The notes: a model not told the origin generated them from the letters alone. A DNA stretch of 64,000 nucleotides from DATEOR01 sp963841425 (GCA_963841425.1 CAWJCL010000002.1:310001-374000); one strand, 5' to 3'; numbered from the stretch's first letter, positions 50,973-62,419 are shown. A program made the numbers and translations.

Positions 50973-52145
50973 CTACGCGGCGAACTGCTCGGCCAGGACG
51001 CGCTCGGCGGCGCGGATCATTTCGTCACGATGCGTCAGGGGGTTGTTGTCCACCTTCAGCGACGGCCGGATGCCGTGACCGGCGAGATCAGCCCCGGACG
51101 GCGTCAGATAGGTCGCCGTGGTCAGCTTGAGGGCGCGGCCTGCCGAGAGCGGCCGGATCGACTGCACCGAGGCCTTGCCGTACGTGCGCTGCCCGACGAT
51201 GACCGCGCGCTCGTTGTCCGCGAGCGCCGCGGCGACGATCTCGGCGGCGCTCGCGCTCCCCGCGTTCACGAGCACGGTCACCGGCAGCCGCGGGAACTCC
51301 GCGCCGCCGCTCGCCTCGTACACCGTCTCCTCCTGGTGCAGACCCGAGACCGTGCAGACAACGCCCTTGTCGAGGAAGACCGACGTGGTGCGCACAGCTT
51401 CGGTCAGGAGGCCGCCCGGGTTGTCGCGGAGGTCGAGGATGATCCCCTTCGCCCCGCGCCCGACGAGCGCCTCCGTCGCGTCGTTCACGCGCTCCGCACT
51501 CGAGTCCGGGAACGACTGGAGCCTGACGTAGCCGATCTTCGCGCCGGCGAACCTGATGAGCCGCGACGAGAGCGACGGCACGGCGACGTCGGAACGGACC
51601 ACCGTGAAGCTCAGTCGGCGGCCGTTCTCGCGCCTGACGGTCAGGTGGACGACGGTGCCCTTCTCCCCCTTGATCAGGTTCACGGACTGGTCAAAGGTCA
51701 GCTGCCCCGCGGGCCGCCCTTCGATGCGAACGATGATGTCGCCCGGCCGGACTCCCGCCTGGCGCGCCGGACCCATGAGCGCCGAGGTGACGACTAGGCC
51801 CGCGCGGGACGGCTCGACCGTGAGGCCGACGCCCGAGTAGCTCCGCGCCGTCCGGTTCTTCAACGACGTGTACTCGGCGGCCGTCAGGTACTCCGTGTTC
51901 GGATCGCCGAGCGCCTCGAGGAGCTCGGGGATGGTCCCCCGGGAGAGCACCTTCGGCCCGAGCTCGCGGTAGTAGTTCTCGGCCAGCTGGTCGCGCACCT
52001 CGGCGACCGGATCGGCGGACGTGTGCCGCGCGACCGGGTTGGTCGAGTTCCCGGCGAGGCCGCCCGAGCGCGTCAGAAAGAGCCCGAGCCCGAAGGCAAC
52101 CCCGAGCAGGAGGAGGATTAGGGCAAATCCACCCGCACGTCTCAT
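50973..52145 (-). CDS. Carboxy-terminal processing protease (S41, CtpA-like)
   Basis: Membrane-anchored or secreted protease of 390 residues: N-terminal hydrophobic anchor (FALILLLLGVAFGLGLFL), PDZ domain (about 105-185; GVGLTVEPSRAGLVVTSALM, GVRPGDIIVRIEG), S41 domain with GIILDLRDNPGGLLTEAV, catalytic Ser in NAGSASAAEIVAAAL and Lys in GQRTYGKASVQ. ATG 52145 is chosen because the anchor starts there and a promoter sits directly before it; the longer frame runs into ftsX. Confidence 0.92.
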   Translation of the reverse strand: MRRAGGFALILLLLGVAFGLGLFLTRSGGLAGNSTNPVARHTSADPVAEVRDQLAENYYRELGPKVLSRGTIPELLEALGDPNTEYLTAAEYTSLKNRTARSYSGVGLTVEPSRAGLVVTSALMGPARQAGVRPGDIIVRIEGRPAGQLTFDQSVNLIKGEKGTVVHLTVRRENGRRLSFTVVRSDVAVPSLSSRLIRFAGAKIGYVRLQSFPDSSAERVNDATEALVGRGAKGIILDLRDNPGGLLTEAVRTTSVFLDKGVVCTVSGLHQEETVYEASGGAEFPRLPVTVLVNAGSASAAEIVAAALADNERAVIVGQRTYGKASVQSIRPLSAGRALKLTTATYLTPSGADLAGHGIRPSLKVDNNPLTHRDEMIRAAERVLAEQFAA

Positions 52146-52158
52146 TGGCCGAAGCGTG

Positions 52159-52164
52159 ATTATA
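52159..52164 (-). promoter_or_regulatory. -10 box of ctp gene
   Basis: Minus-strand TATAAT located 13 bases before ATG 52145. The expected start point leaves a leader of about six bases, so the ctp mRNA is probably leaderless or nearly so; no ribosome-binding site is present. Confidence 0.55.
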
Positions 52165-52176
52165 CGCGGGGGCCAG

Positions 52177-53058
52177 TCAGACCCGGAGGAAGCGCCGCAG
52201 CGTGATTCCGGAGCCGGCCGCTCCGACCGCAAGCGCGACGCCGACGAGGATGAGCGCAGTCAGCGGGAAGCTCAAGGCGTGGACGTCCTCCTCGCTGAAG
52301 GTCGAGCTGTGCCCCTCGATCACGGGCAGCGCAACCTCCTTCGCGAGGACGAGCAGGATGATCGCCGCTACCGCCCCGATCAGCCCGCAGACCATCCCCT
52401 CGAGCATGAACGGCCCGCGCACGAACCAGTTCGACGCTCCGACGAGCTTCATCACCTCGACCTCTCGCCGCCTCGAGAAGATCGAAAGGCGGATCGTGTT
52501 CGCGATGAGGATCGTCGAGGCGATCATGAGGATCACGGACCCGAGCAGGAAGATGTACTTGATCACGTTCGTGACGGACAGGATCCGCTCCGTTTTCTTC
52601 TGCGCGTAATCGACCTTCTCCACCCCCGGCGGGAGCGGGTCGAGCCGGTTCGCGAGGGACGACACCTGGTCGGCGTCCTTGGGCGTGACCTCGAAGGCGT
52701 CCGGCAGTGGGTTGCCGACGAGGCCTTCCGTCAGCTGCGGGTACCTCTGCTCCATTTTCTTGATTGCCTCTTCCTTGGAGACGAAGACCACCGTCTTCGT
52801 CTCCGGAAACGTGCGGATCTTCGCCCCGACGGCGTTGATCTGCGACTCGGAGGCTTCGGGCGACTGCTGGAAGAAGACCTTGACGACCACGTCCTTGCGG
52901 ACGTGGTCGGTCCACGAGTTGACCCACGAGAAGAGGGCGATGAACAAGCCGAGCAGGAACATCCCGATCAGGACGGTCATCGTCGCGGCGACGGTCGTCG
53001 AAAGGTTCGCGCCGATGGAACGGAATGCTTCGCTGAAGAAGAGCCTGACCCTTGGCAT
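52177..53058 (-). CDS. ftsX: Cell division protein FtsX
   Basis: Membrane protein of 293 residues with four helices: TVAATMTVLIGMFLLGLFIA, an extracellular domain (about 55-170), FLLGSVILMIASTILIANTI, MLEGMVCGLIGAVAAIILLV and LTALILVGVALAVGAAGSGI. MKLVGASNWFVRGPFMLEG is the conserved FtsX/permease coupling loop. With FtsE it controls peptidoglycan hydrolase activation at division. ATG 53058, six bases after ftsE. Confidence 0.95.
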   Translation of the reverse strand: MPRVRLFFSEAFRSIGANLSTTVAATMTVLIGMFLLGLFIALFSWVNSWTDHVRKDVVVKVFFQQSPEASESQINAVGAKIRTFPETKTVVFVSKEEAIKKMEQRYPQLTEGLVGNPLPDAFEVTPKDADQVSSLANRLDPLPPGVEKVDYAQKKTERILSVTNVIKYIFLLGSVILMIASTILIANTIRLSIFSRRREVEVMKLVGASNWFVRGPFMLEGMVCGLIGAVAAIILLVLAKEVALPVIEGHSSTFSEEDVHALSFPLTALILVGVALAVGAAGSGITLRRFLRV

Positions 53059-53064
53059 TGCTAC

Positions 53065-53850
53065 TTACTCCGTCGTGTACTGGCCGCGGCGCTCGTCGCG
53101 GATGACGTCGCCGTTGTCCAGCGCGATCACGCGCTTGCGCATCTTGTCGACCATTTCGCGGTCGTGGGTCGCCATCACGACCGTCGTCCCGGTGCGGTTG
53201 ATGCGGTAGAGGAGCTGCATGATCCCGACCGACGTGTCCGGGTCGAGGTTCCCCGTGGGCTCGTCGCAGATGAGGAGCGGCGGGTGGTTGACGAACGCGC
53301 GCGCGATCGAGACGCGCTGCTGCTCGCCGCCGGAGAGCTCGTCAGGAAGCTGATTCGACTTCCCGGAGAGGCCCACGAGCGCGAGCACCTCAGGCACCTT
53401 CTGGCGGATCGCCCGGGACGACTCGCCCTGCACCTTCAGCGCGTAGGCGATGTTCTCGGCCGCCGAGCGGTTGTGGAGGAGCTTGAAGTCCTGGAAGACG
53501 CAGCCGATGTTCCGGCGCAGCATCGGCACCTTCGAGTTCTTCAGGCGCCCCAGCTCACGTCCGCCCACGATGATCCGGCCGGACGTCGGCTCGAGCTCCT
53601 TCAGAAGGAGCCTCATGATCGTGGACTTCCCCGAGCCCGACGGCCCCACGAGGAAGACGAACTCGCCCTTCTCGATCACGAACGAGGCGTCGCGGAGGGC
53701 GACGATGCGCGGCTCGTAAACCTTGCGCACCTCCTCGAAGACGATCATCGGGGCGCCGGTCGGAGTCGGTGCCGGGGCGTCGCCGTTCAGTGCCGTTGCA
53801 GGCGCCTCTGGGGCTTCGGGGACGCGTTCTGAGAGGTCGATTTCCTGCAC
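53065..53850 (-). CDS. ftsE: Cell division ATP-binding protein FtsE
   Basis: ABC ATPase: Walker A GPSGSGKST, Q-loop CVFQDF, signature LSGGEQQRVSIARA, Walker B LLICDEPTGNLD, H-loop ATHD. The open frame gives 261 residues from GTG 53850, with a 34-residue Ala/Pro-rich extension ahead of MIVFEEVRKVYE, where FtsE proteins usually begin. ATG 53748 is therefore an equally possible start; neither has a good ribosome site. Confidence 0.94.
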   Translation of the reverse strand: MQEIDLSERVPEAPEAPATALNGDAPAPTPTGAPMIVFEEVRKVYEPRIVALRDASFVIEKGEFVFLVGPSGSGKSTIMRLLLKELEPTSGRIIVGGRELGRLKNSKVPMLRRNIGCVFQDFKLLHNRSAAENIAYALKVQGESSRAIRQKVPEVLALVGLSGKSNQLPDELSGGEQQRVSIARAFVNHPPLLICDEPTGNLDPDTSVGIMQLLYRINRTGTTVVMATHDREMVDKMRKRVIALDNGDVIRDERRGQYTTE

Positions 53851-53941
53851 CGGAGTGGGCTGGGGGGCGCCCTGGGCCTGGGCGCGCCGGTCCTGGATTG
53901 CCAGCGGCGCAGTTTAGCGCAAAGATCGGCCCCCTCGACCG

Positions 53942-55049
53942 TTACCCCCCGTTTCGCGCGGCGGTCTGCAGCAGGTAGGCCTGGATGAACGGATCGATGT
54001 TCCCGTCGAGAACGGCCTGCGTGTTGCCCTCCTCGACGTCCGTCCGGTGATCCTTGACGAGCTGGTACGGGTGGAGCACGTAGCTCCGAATCTGGCTGCC
54101 GAAGCCGGTGGTCATGACCTTGCCACGCTCGCGGGCCAGCTCCTCCTCGCGCTGTTCCTGCTCGAGCTCGGCCAGGCGGCTACGGAGAATCTTGAGCGCA
54201 GTGTTCTTGTTGGAGAGCTGCGAGCGCTCGTTCTGGACGCTGACGACGATCCCGGTCGGCAGGTGCGTGATGCGAACGGCGGAGTCCGTCTTGTTCACGT
54301 GCTGGCCGCCGGCTCCGCTCGCACGGTAGGTGTCGACCCGGAGATCCGACTCGTCGATGTCGATCGCCGAATCGTCGGAGAGGAGCGGGCTGACGATCAC
54401 CTGGGCGAAGGACGTGTGGCGGCGGTGCGCCTGGTCGAACGGCGAGAGCCGGACGAGGCGGTGCACGCCGCGCTCGGCCTTGAGGACGCCGTACGCGTTC
54501 TCGCCGGAGACCGTGAAGGTGGCCGACTTGAGGCCGGCCTCCTCCCCCGGCGAGGCCTCGAGCAGCTCGGTCTTGAACCCACGCCCTTCGGCCCAGCGAA
54601 GGTACATGCGCAGGAGCATCTCCGCCCAATCCTGGGCGTCGGTCCCCCCTTCCCCCGCATGGATGGAGACCACCGCGTCGCCCGGGTCGTACTCGCCGGA
54701 GAAGAGCGCCTCCTCCTGCAGCCGGTCGAGCTCGCTCTTGAGGCCCCCCACGCTCTCGGCCACCTCGTCGAGCTCGCCGTCGTCGGAGGCGAGCGCGATG
54801 AGCTCGTTCAGATCGGCGGATTCCTGCGTGAGGCTCTCGTAGCGGTTGCGGCGGCGAGTGAGACGCGCGTGCTCGGAGGAGATCTTCGCCGCTCCCTGCT
54901 GGTCGTCCCAGAAGCCGGGCGCGCCCATTGCCTCCTCGAGCTCGCCGAGACGGACGCTCAGGGCATCCGGGTCAAAGGTAATCACGGACCCAGTCCAGCT
55001 GGGCCCTGATCTCCTCCAGTTCTCGCTCGACGGCGGCGCGCTCGGCCAC
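53942..55049 (-). CDS. prfB: Peptide chain release factor 2, with programmed +1 frameshift
   Basis: Release factor recognising UGA/UAA. Frame zero starts GTG 55049 and encodes 25 residues ending WVRDYL at CTT, followed by in-frame TGA (54974-54972). Slipping one base at CTTTGAC continues DPDALSVRLGELEEAM for 343 more residues, total 368. SPF anticodon-like motif is in LVRLSPFDQAHRRHT and the catalytic GGQ in ASGAGGQHVNKTDS. The CTT-TGA-C site is the autoregulatory signal known from E. coli prfB; the usual upstream AGGGGG stimulator is not obvious, with only GGGTCC nearby. Confidence 0.95.
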
Positions 55050-55064
55050 GACTGGATCGTAGCG

Positions 55065-55631
55065 TCAGCGCTCCCCGACGTACTGGAAGCCGAGGGCGCG
55101 AAGGCGACCCTCGGCAATCAGCTTCCGCTCGCGCGACTCGTCCATGACCCGGCGCCCCTCGCGAAAGAGAAACGGCTCCCAGGAGAATGTGCGGCGGACG
55201 AACCGCTCGTCCAGCCCCACGAGCATCGCTTCCGCCGTGTGTAGGTGCTCGTGCTCCTCCTGCCACTCGTCGAACGGGATCCCGACGCGCGCGGCGGCGC
55301 CATCATCCAGGCGCTCCCATCCGAAATCGTCGATCACGACCCGCCCTTCGGATGACAGCACATCGACCACCTTGTCGAGCGCGAGGGCAAGGTCAGCGAC
55401 ATGGTGAAGCGAAAGTTGCGCGACGACCGCGTCGAAAGTGTCGGACGAGTCGATGTCCTCGATCCTCGTGCGGCGGAAGAGTGGGCCCTCAGGCGCATCT
55501 GGGTCGATCGCGAGGACCTCGTAGCCCATCTCCGCCAGCTTGGTGGCCAGGTCGCCCGAACCGCAGCCCACCTCGAGCATGCGAGCAGGCGGCGGGGGCA
55601 ACTCACCGAGCACGAAATCTTCGGCGTTCAA
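55065..55631 (-). CDS. Class I SAM-dependent methyltransferase
   Basis: Protein of about 188 residues: motif I MLEVGCGSGDLATKLAEMGY, acidic motif VLAIDPDAPE, FDAVVAQLSLHHVADLALAL (motif IV region), VLSSEGRVVIDDFGWERL. Generic small-molecule methyltransferase. TTG 55631 is taken as start since similarity begins there; upstream lies the secA hairpin. Its stop is 15 bases before prfB's start. Confidence 0.78.
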   Translation of the reverse strand: MNAEDFVLGELPPPPARMLEVGCGSGDLATKLAEMGYEVLAIDPDAPEGPLFRRTRIEDIDSSDTFDAVVAQLSLHHVADLALALDKVVDVLSSEGRVVIDDFGWERLDDGAAARVGIPFDEWQEEHEHLHTAEAMLVGLDERFVRRTFSWEPFLFREGRRVMDESRERKLIAEGRLRALGFQYVGER

Positions 55632-55643
55632 CCTGGTCAGTTT

Positions 55644-55679
55644 CGGCCGAAATCGCCGCGCAGCCGAAGATTTCGGCCG
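55644..55679 (-). terminator. Stem-loop directly after secA
   Basis: CGGCCGAAATC and GATTTCGGCCG form 11 perfect pairs around a 14-base loop, beginning two bases after the secA stop. No T-run. It overlaps the approach to the methyltransferase start, so it may be a weak terminator or translational separator. Confidence 0.55.
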
Positions 55680-55680
55680 G

Positions 55681-58359
<2,679 letters not shown>

Positions 58360-58381
58360 CAGCTATCCAGGGTAGCGAACG

Positions 58382-58792
58382 CTAGAGGGGGTCTATCCCG
58401 ATCTCCCAGAGGCCCCTCTCGAGGCGCGTCGCCCGCGCGAAGTAGGCGTCGAAGCGACCACCGACGACGTCTTCCAACGCCGGGATCGACTCTGCGGTCG
58501 GTCGCCCGTCGATCTCGAGCGCGCGCTCTCCCTCCTGGGTCACGGTCAGCATCAGCTCCTCTCCCTCGATATCGGCAGGAAGCTCCGCGACCTCGATCCG
58601 AACCGCTCCAACCGCCCAGCTCGTCCCTCCGTGCCGGATGCCGACTGCGCGATACGGCGGCTCGAGCGCGTCTCCGAGCGCCTTCGCGAGGCAGCTGAGC
58701 GGCGCCGAGTCGGCTCCGAGGTGGATGGGCTCGCGCCCGGCTACGACGGCGAAGACGCAGGTGTCTCCGGCCGATCCGCAGTCGGCGGTCAC
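58382..58792 (-). CDS. Hypothetical protein (136 aa)
   Basis: GTG 58792 frame encodes 136 residues, acidic, no membrane segment: TADCGSAGDTCVFAVVAGRE, SAPLSCLAKALGDALEPPYR, IDGRPTAESIPALEDVVGGR. The frame is open and protein-like for about 35 further residues upstream (DLTDPRAFRWVEAG) to a CTG overlapping the end of hpf, with no ATG/GTG/TTG. No family recognised. Position between hpf and secA, 22 bases before secA, suggests a shared transcript. Confidence 0.6.
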   Translation of the reverse strand: MTADCGSAGDTCVFAVVAGREPIHLGADSAPLSCLAKALGDALEPPYRAVGIRHGGTSWAVGAVRIEVAELPADIEGEELMLTVTQEGERALEIDGRPTAESIPALEDVVGGRFDAYFARATRLERGLWEIGIDPL

Positions 58793-58878
58793 GACGGCGT
58801 CCCACTCGCGCGTGCGCGGGATCCCGGAGATCCCTGCCTCGACCCAGCGAAACGCACGGGGATCTGTGAGGTCGCCGC

Positions 58879-59421
58879 TCAGCTGAGCTGGGGCTCGATG
58901 AGCCCGTAGTTGCCGTCACGGCGCCGGTAGACGACGTTCACCTCGAGCGTCTCGGCGTTCTGGAAAACGAAGAAGTCGTGGCCGACGAGCTCGAGCTGGA
59001 GCACGGCCTCCTCGGGGCTCATCGGCTTCACGGGGAACTGCTTCGTCTTCACGATCAGAGGAGAATCCTCGTCGGGCACCACAGGTGTCCCTTCGGCGAG
59101 CGGGTGCGAGTTCTTCGTCGGCCCCCGGCGGCGCTTGTCGCGATAGCGTCGGGCCTGGCGCTCGAGCTTGTCGACGAGCTGGTCGATCGAGGCCTTCATG
59201 TCCGTGGAGCTCTCACGAGCGCGCAGGATAGGCCCCTTCGTCCACACCGTCGCCTCCGCGACCTGGTTCTCGGAGATGGACGGGTTCTTCTCCACCTGCA
59301 GCTCGAGCTCGAGCCTGGCGGCGTCGTTCAGATGCTTGTCGAGCTTGCCGAGCTTCTGTGCTGCGTAGTCCTTCAGGGAATCCGAGACGTCGACGTTCTT
59401 GCCCTTCACCTGAAGTCGCAC
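58879..59421 (-). CDS. hpf: Ribosome hibernation promoting factor, long form
   Basis: Protein of 180 residues. N-terminal HPF/RaiA domain (about 1-100: LQVKGKNVDVSDSLKDYAAQ, KLGKLDKHL) and C-terminal dimerisation domain (about 125-180: IVKTKQFPVKPMSPEEAVLQ, LELVGHDFFVFQNAET, VVYRRRDGNYGLIEP). The long form produces 100S ribosome dimers in one step. GTG 59421 has GGAGG upstream; the longer frame is shadow. Confidence 0.95.
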   Translation of the reverse strand: MRLQVKGKNVDVSDSLKDYAAQKLGKLDKHLNDAARLELELQVEKNPSISENQVAEATVWTKGPILRARESSTDMKASIDQLVDKLERQARRYRDKRRRGPTKNSHPLAEGTPVVPDEDSPLIVKTKQFPVKPMSPEEAVLQLELVGHDFFVFQNAETLEVNVVYRRRDGNYGLIEPQLS

Positions 59422-59473
59422 CAGAGCCTCCTCTTCGATTGACCTGAATCTACCGCATGGCCGCCCGCCCGAA

Positions 59474-60178
59474 TCAGCGGCGCACCGTCCGGGCGAAGGT
59501 GACGACGTGGACGGAGCGCGCACCTGCGCGCCGGAGCTCGGTCGCGGCGGCGGCCACCGTCGCTCCCGTCGTATAGACGTCGTCCACGAGCCCGACGCGC
59601 GCAGGCGACGGGCCGACTGCCGCGAAGGAACCGCGCACGTTGCGCCTCCGCTCCTCGCGGGAGAGCCCTCGCTGGGGCCGCGCCGGCTCTCGGCGGCGGA
59701 GGAGCCTCACGACCGGGATGTCCCACTGCGCGGCGAGCTCTCGGGCGAGCGCTTCCGCGGCGTTCTGCCCGCGCTTCAGGCTCCGCTCGGGGTCGCCCGG
59801 GACGAAGGCGAGCGCTTCGACGGGCGGGCGCGCCACGACCTCGGCGACGAGCGAGGAGAACTCGCGGGCGAGCGGCCTCAGGCCGCGCTCCTTCCAGCCG
59901 GCGAGGAGCGGACGGGCAGGGCCTTCGTAGGCGACCGCGGCGCGGGCCGACGCGAAGGAGAGCCGTCGCCCCGCGCACTCGCGGCAGCGGGCGACCGGCC
60001 AGGCCGTCGGCGCGCCGCAGCGCGCGCACAGGGTGCCGTCGAGCCGGCGCAGCGCTTGGCGGCAGTCGCCGCAGACGAGCTCCTCACCCTTCCCGCACGC
60101 AGCGCACCGACGCGGGAGGACGAGGTCGAGCAGGCGCAGCGCGCGGAGGTCGAAGGCGAGGCCGAAAAACGCGTCCAT
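59474..60178 (-). CDS. comF: ComF-family phosphoribosyltransferase-like protein
   Basis: Protein of 234 residues: N-terminal zinc-finger cysteines (CAACGKGEELVCGDCRQAL, CARCGAPTAW, CRECAGR) and C-terminal PRT domain with RGQNAAEALARELA, R-rich LSREERRRNVRGSF and the PRPP motif VGLVDDVYTTGATV. Homologues take part in DNA uptake (ComFC) or have unknown housekeeping roles. ATG 60178. Confidence 0.92.
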   Translation of the reverse strand: MDAFFGLAFDLRALRLLDLVLPRRCAACGKGEELVCGDCRQALRRLDGTLCARCGAPTAWPVARCRECAGRRLSFASARAAVAYEGPARPLLAGWKERGLRPLAREFSSLVAEVVARPPVEALAFVPGDPERSLKRGQNAAEALARELAAQWDIPVVRLLRRREPARPQRGLSREERRRNVRGSFAAVGPSPARVGLVDDVYTTGATVAAAATELRRAGARSVHVVTFARTVRR

Positions 60179-60257
60179 ACCCGCCCCTGGGGGTGGGATA
60201 GCAACTGCCTGCGCGCGCGTGGCGCGCCGATCGGGCCGAAAGCGTGTCGGTGGAGGG

Positions 60258-61277
60258 CTAGCCGCCCGCGGGGTAGCGGAGCAGCGCGTCGGCGAGCTTC
60301 GAGGCGTCGCCGAAGATCCCTGCGATCGCGAGGCCTTCGTCCGGCACCGCAGTCCCCGGGAAGAGCGCGGCGCTGCGGATGGCGGCACCCTTGCCGACGA
60401 CACACTCCGCCCCGATCGCGACCGGCCCGCGCACCTGCGCGTCCTTCTCGATCACGACGTTGGGCCCGAGGACGATCGGGCCGTCGAGCTGCGCCGACTC
60501 GTCGATGCGGCAGCCGGACTCCGCCCAGCACCCCGGCGCCACCTCCGTGCCCGGGACGTCGACGCGCACGTGCCCCAGCACCGCGTCGAGAATGGTGTTG
60601 CGAAGCTCGTCGAGGTCGCCGACGTCGTTCCAGTAGGCCATGGTCGTGTAGGCGTAGATCTCCTCGTTGGCGGCCACGAGGCTCGGCCAGATGTCGTTGC
60701 CGAAGTCCACGAAGGTGTCCGCGGGGATGCGCTCGAGGAGCTCGGGCTCGATCACGTAGACGCCGCAGTTGGCGAGGTCGGAGCGCGCCTCGTCGCGCGT
60801 CGGCTTCTCCTGGAAGCCGCGCACCCGCGTGTCGCGGTCGAGGATGACGACGCCGTACGAGCTCGGATCGGTGACCGGCTTCACGGTCAGAGTGGCCAAC
60901 GCGCCCGTGCGCCGGTGGTGGCCGAGCAGCGCGGTCACGTCGACGTCGTGGAGGCCGTCGCCCGAGGTGACGAGGATCGTCTCCTCCCCCCAGAAGTCCT
61001 GCAGCTTCTTCGTCCCGCCCGCCGTGCCGAGGAGCTCCGGCTCGTGCGACCAGCGGATCGACATGTCGAGCGACGAGCCGTCGCCGAAGTACTTCTCGAT
61101 CATCTCCGGGAACGCGTGCACGTTGATCCCGACCTCACGCACGTCGTGGCGGCGAAGCAGGTTCAGAAGGTGGTGGAGAACGGGCCGGTTCGCCACCGGC
61201 ATCATCGGCTTCGGGAGGAAGTCCGTCAGCGGGCGGAGCCGCGTGCCCAGCCCGGCTGCCATCACCATTGCCTTCAA
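60258..61277 (-). CDS. Sugar-phosphate nucleotidyltransferase with left-handed beta-helix domain
   Basis: Protein of 339 residues. Start MKAMVMAAGLGTRLRPLTDF with the GxGTRLRP loop and KPMMPVANRP, then ETILVTSGDGLHDVDV (metal Asp), GFQEKPTRDE, and a C-terminal hexapeptide-repeat region (IVLGPNVVIEKDAQVRGPVA, IGAECVVGKGA). Likely mannose-1-phosphate guanylyltransferase or glucose-1-phosphate transferase type; the partial cupin at the right edge resembles a phosphomannose-isomerase domain. Start TTG 61277 overlaps the mtnA stop (TTGA), with GGGGAG eight bases upstream. Confidence 0.88.
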   Translation of the reverse strand: MKAMVMAAGLGTRLRPLTDFLPKPMMPVANRPVLHHLLNLLRRHDVREVGINVHAFPEMIEKYFGDGSSLDMSIRWSHEPELLGTAGGTKKLQDFWGEETILVTSGDGLHDVDVTALLGHHRRTGALATLTVKPVTDPSSYGVVILDRDTRVRGFQEKPTRDEARSDLANCGVYVIEPELLERIPADTFVDFGNDIWPSLVAANEEIYAYTTMAYWNDVGDLDELRNTILDAVLGHVRVDVPGTEVAPGCWAESGCRIDESAQLDGPIVLGPNVVIEKDAQVRGPVAIGAECVVGKGAAIRSAALFPGTAVPDEGLAIAGIFGDASKLADALLRYPAGG

Positions 61278-62269
61278 GCCTCGCACTCCCCGCCCGAGGA
61301 AGGGAGGGACTCCGCGTAGGGAGCACGATGCACGCCCTCCTCGGTCACGATCGCTGAAATCAGGGCCGCAGGCGTGACGTCGAACGCGGGGTTTCGCGCC
61401 TCGAAGCGCTCGCTCACCTCGGCGGGGTCGCGGTCCTCGATCGGGATGTCTGCGCCGGTTGCGGCATCGGGATCGAGGGTCGAGGTCGGCGCGACGACGT
61501 AGAACGGAATGTCGTGATGGGAGGCGAGCACGGAGAGAGCGTACGTGCCGATCTTGTTCGCCGTGTCGCCGTTTCGCGCGATCCGGTCGGCGCCTGTGAT
61601 CACGTGCGTGACCTCTCCTCGCGCCATGAGCGACGCCGCGGCCGAGTCCGCGATCACGCTGGCCGGGATCCCGGCGCGCTCGAGCTCCCAGGCCGTGAGC
61701 CGCCCGCCCTGGAGGAGCGGCCTCGTCTCGTCGACGAAAACGTGCTCGACGAGCCCGCGCTCGTAGCCCGCCTTGACGGCGCCGAGAGCAGAGCCATAGC
61801 CGCCCGTGGCGAGCCCGCCGGCGTTGCAATGCGTCAGCGGCGTGGAGCCCTCGCGGAGAAGGCCGGCAGCGTGCTCGCCCATGCGCCGGCAGCGTTCCAC
61901 CTCGGCGCGGTGGAGATCGCGCGCCCGCTCGGCGAGGTCGCCGTCGGCCCGCTGCATCTCTGCGACCGCCCACGGCAGGTTGACCGCCGTCGGCCGCGCC
62001 GAGACCAGCACCTCCGCCGCCTCGTCGAGATCCTCCCCGTTGGCGGCGGCGAGCGCGTAGCCGTACGCAGCCGCGACGCCGATGGCAGGCGCACCGCGGA
62101 CGACCATCGTCCGGATCGCATCCGCCACCTCCTCCGCGGAGCGGCACTCCACCTCGACCTCCTCCTCGGGAAGGCGGCGCTGGTCGAGCAGGACGACCCG
62201 GCCGTCCTCCAGGCGCACAATCTCCTCCGGGCGGAGGTCGACCGCCCCGCCCGCGAACCGCGGTCTCAT
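61274..62269 (-). CDS. mtnA: Methylthioribose-1-phosphate isomerase
   Basis: Protein of 331 residues converting MTR-1-P to MTRu-1-P in methionine salvage. VVLLDQRRLPEEEVEVECRS, MVVRGAPAIGVAAAYGYALA, PTAVNLPWAVAEM, catalytic Cys in LTHCNAGGLATGGYGSALGA and Asp in TGADRIARNGDTANKIGTYA. ATG 62269; upstream 175 bases to ahcY hold a potential structured leader. Other mtn genes are absent, so it may work in a partial salvage route or as eIF2B-like isomerase. Confidence 0.93.
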   Translation of the reverse strand: MRPRFAGGAVDLRPEEIVRLEDGRVVLLDQRRLPEEEVEVECRSAEEVADAIRTMVVRGAPAIGVAAAYGYALAAANGEDLDEAAEVLVSARPTAVNLPWAVAEMQRADGDLAERARDLHRAEVERCRRMGEHAAGLLREGSTPLTHCNAGGLATGGYGSALGAVKAGYERGLVEHVFVDETRPLLQGGRLTAWELERAGIPASVIADSAAASLMARGEVTHVITGADRIARNGDTANKIGTYALSVLASHHDIPFYVVAPTSTLDPDAATGADIPIEDRDPAEVSERFEARNPAFDVTPAALISAIVTEEGVHRAPYAESLPSSGGECEA

Positions 62270-62307
62270 GGCAGGGAAGTTAGTGCCCCATCCAGCAATA
62301 CACGCCT

Positions 62308-62419
62308 GCTTCTCGCCCGCGATCACGCGGCACGTTGCTTTGTCCTCGGTCGTCCCGGTAATGGTCATTACCGGAGCTCCCTGTGTCCTTGCAGCGCTTG
62401 GTGCTCGCAATCGAGAAGC
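62308..62419 (-). ncRNA. Candidate structured leader RNA between ahcY and mtnA
   Basis: On the minus strand this 112-nt segment is closed by a perfect 8-bp stem (GCTTCTCG at its 5' end, CGAGAAGC at its 3' end). Inside are CCGGTAAT-GACC-ATTACCGG (eight-pair hairpin), CCGCG-TGAT-CGCGG (five-pair hairpin) and an AAGCGCTGCAAGG stretch reminiscent of, but not matching, the conserved core of SAH riboswitches. It ends 39 bases before mtnA's ATG. Whether it senses a metabolite is speculation; the pairing is seen. Confidence 0.4.
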
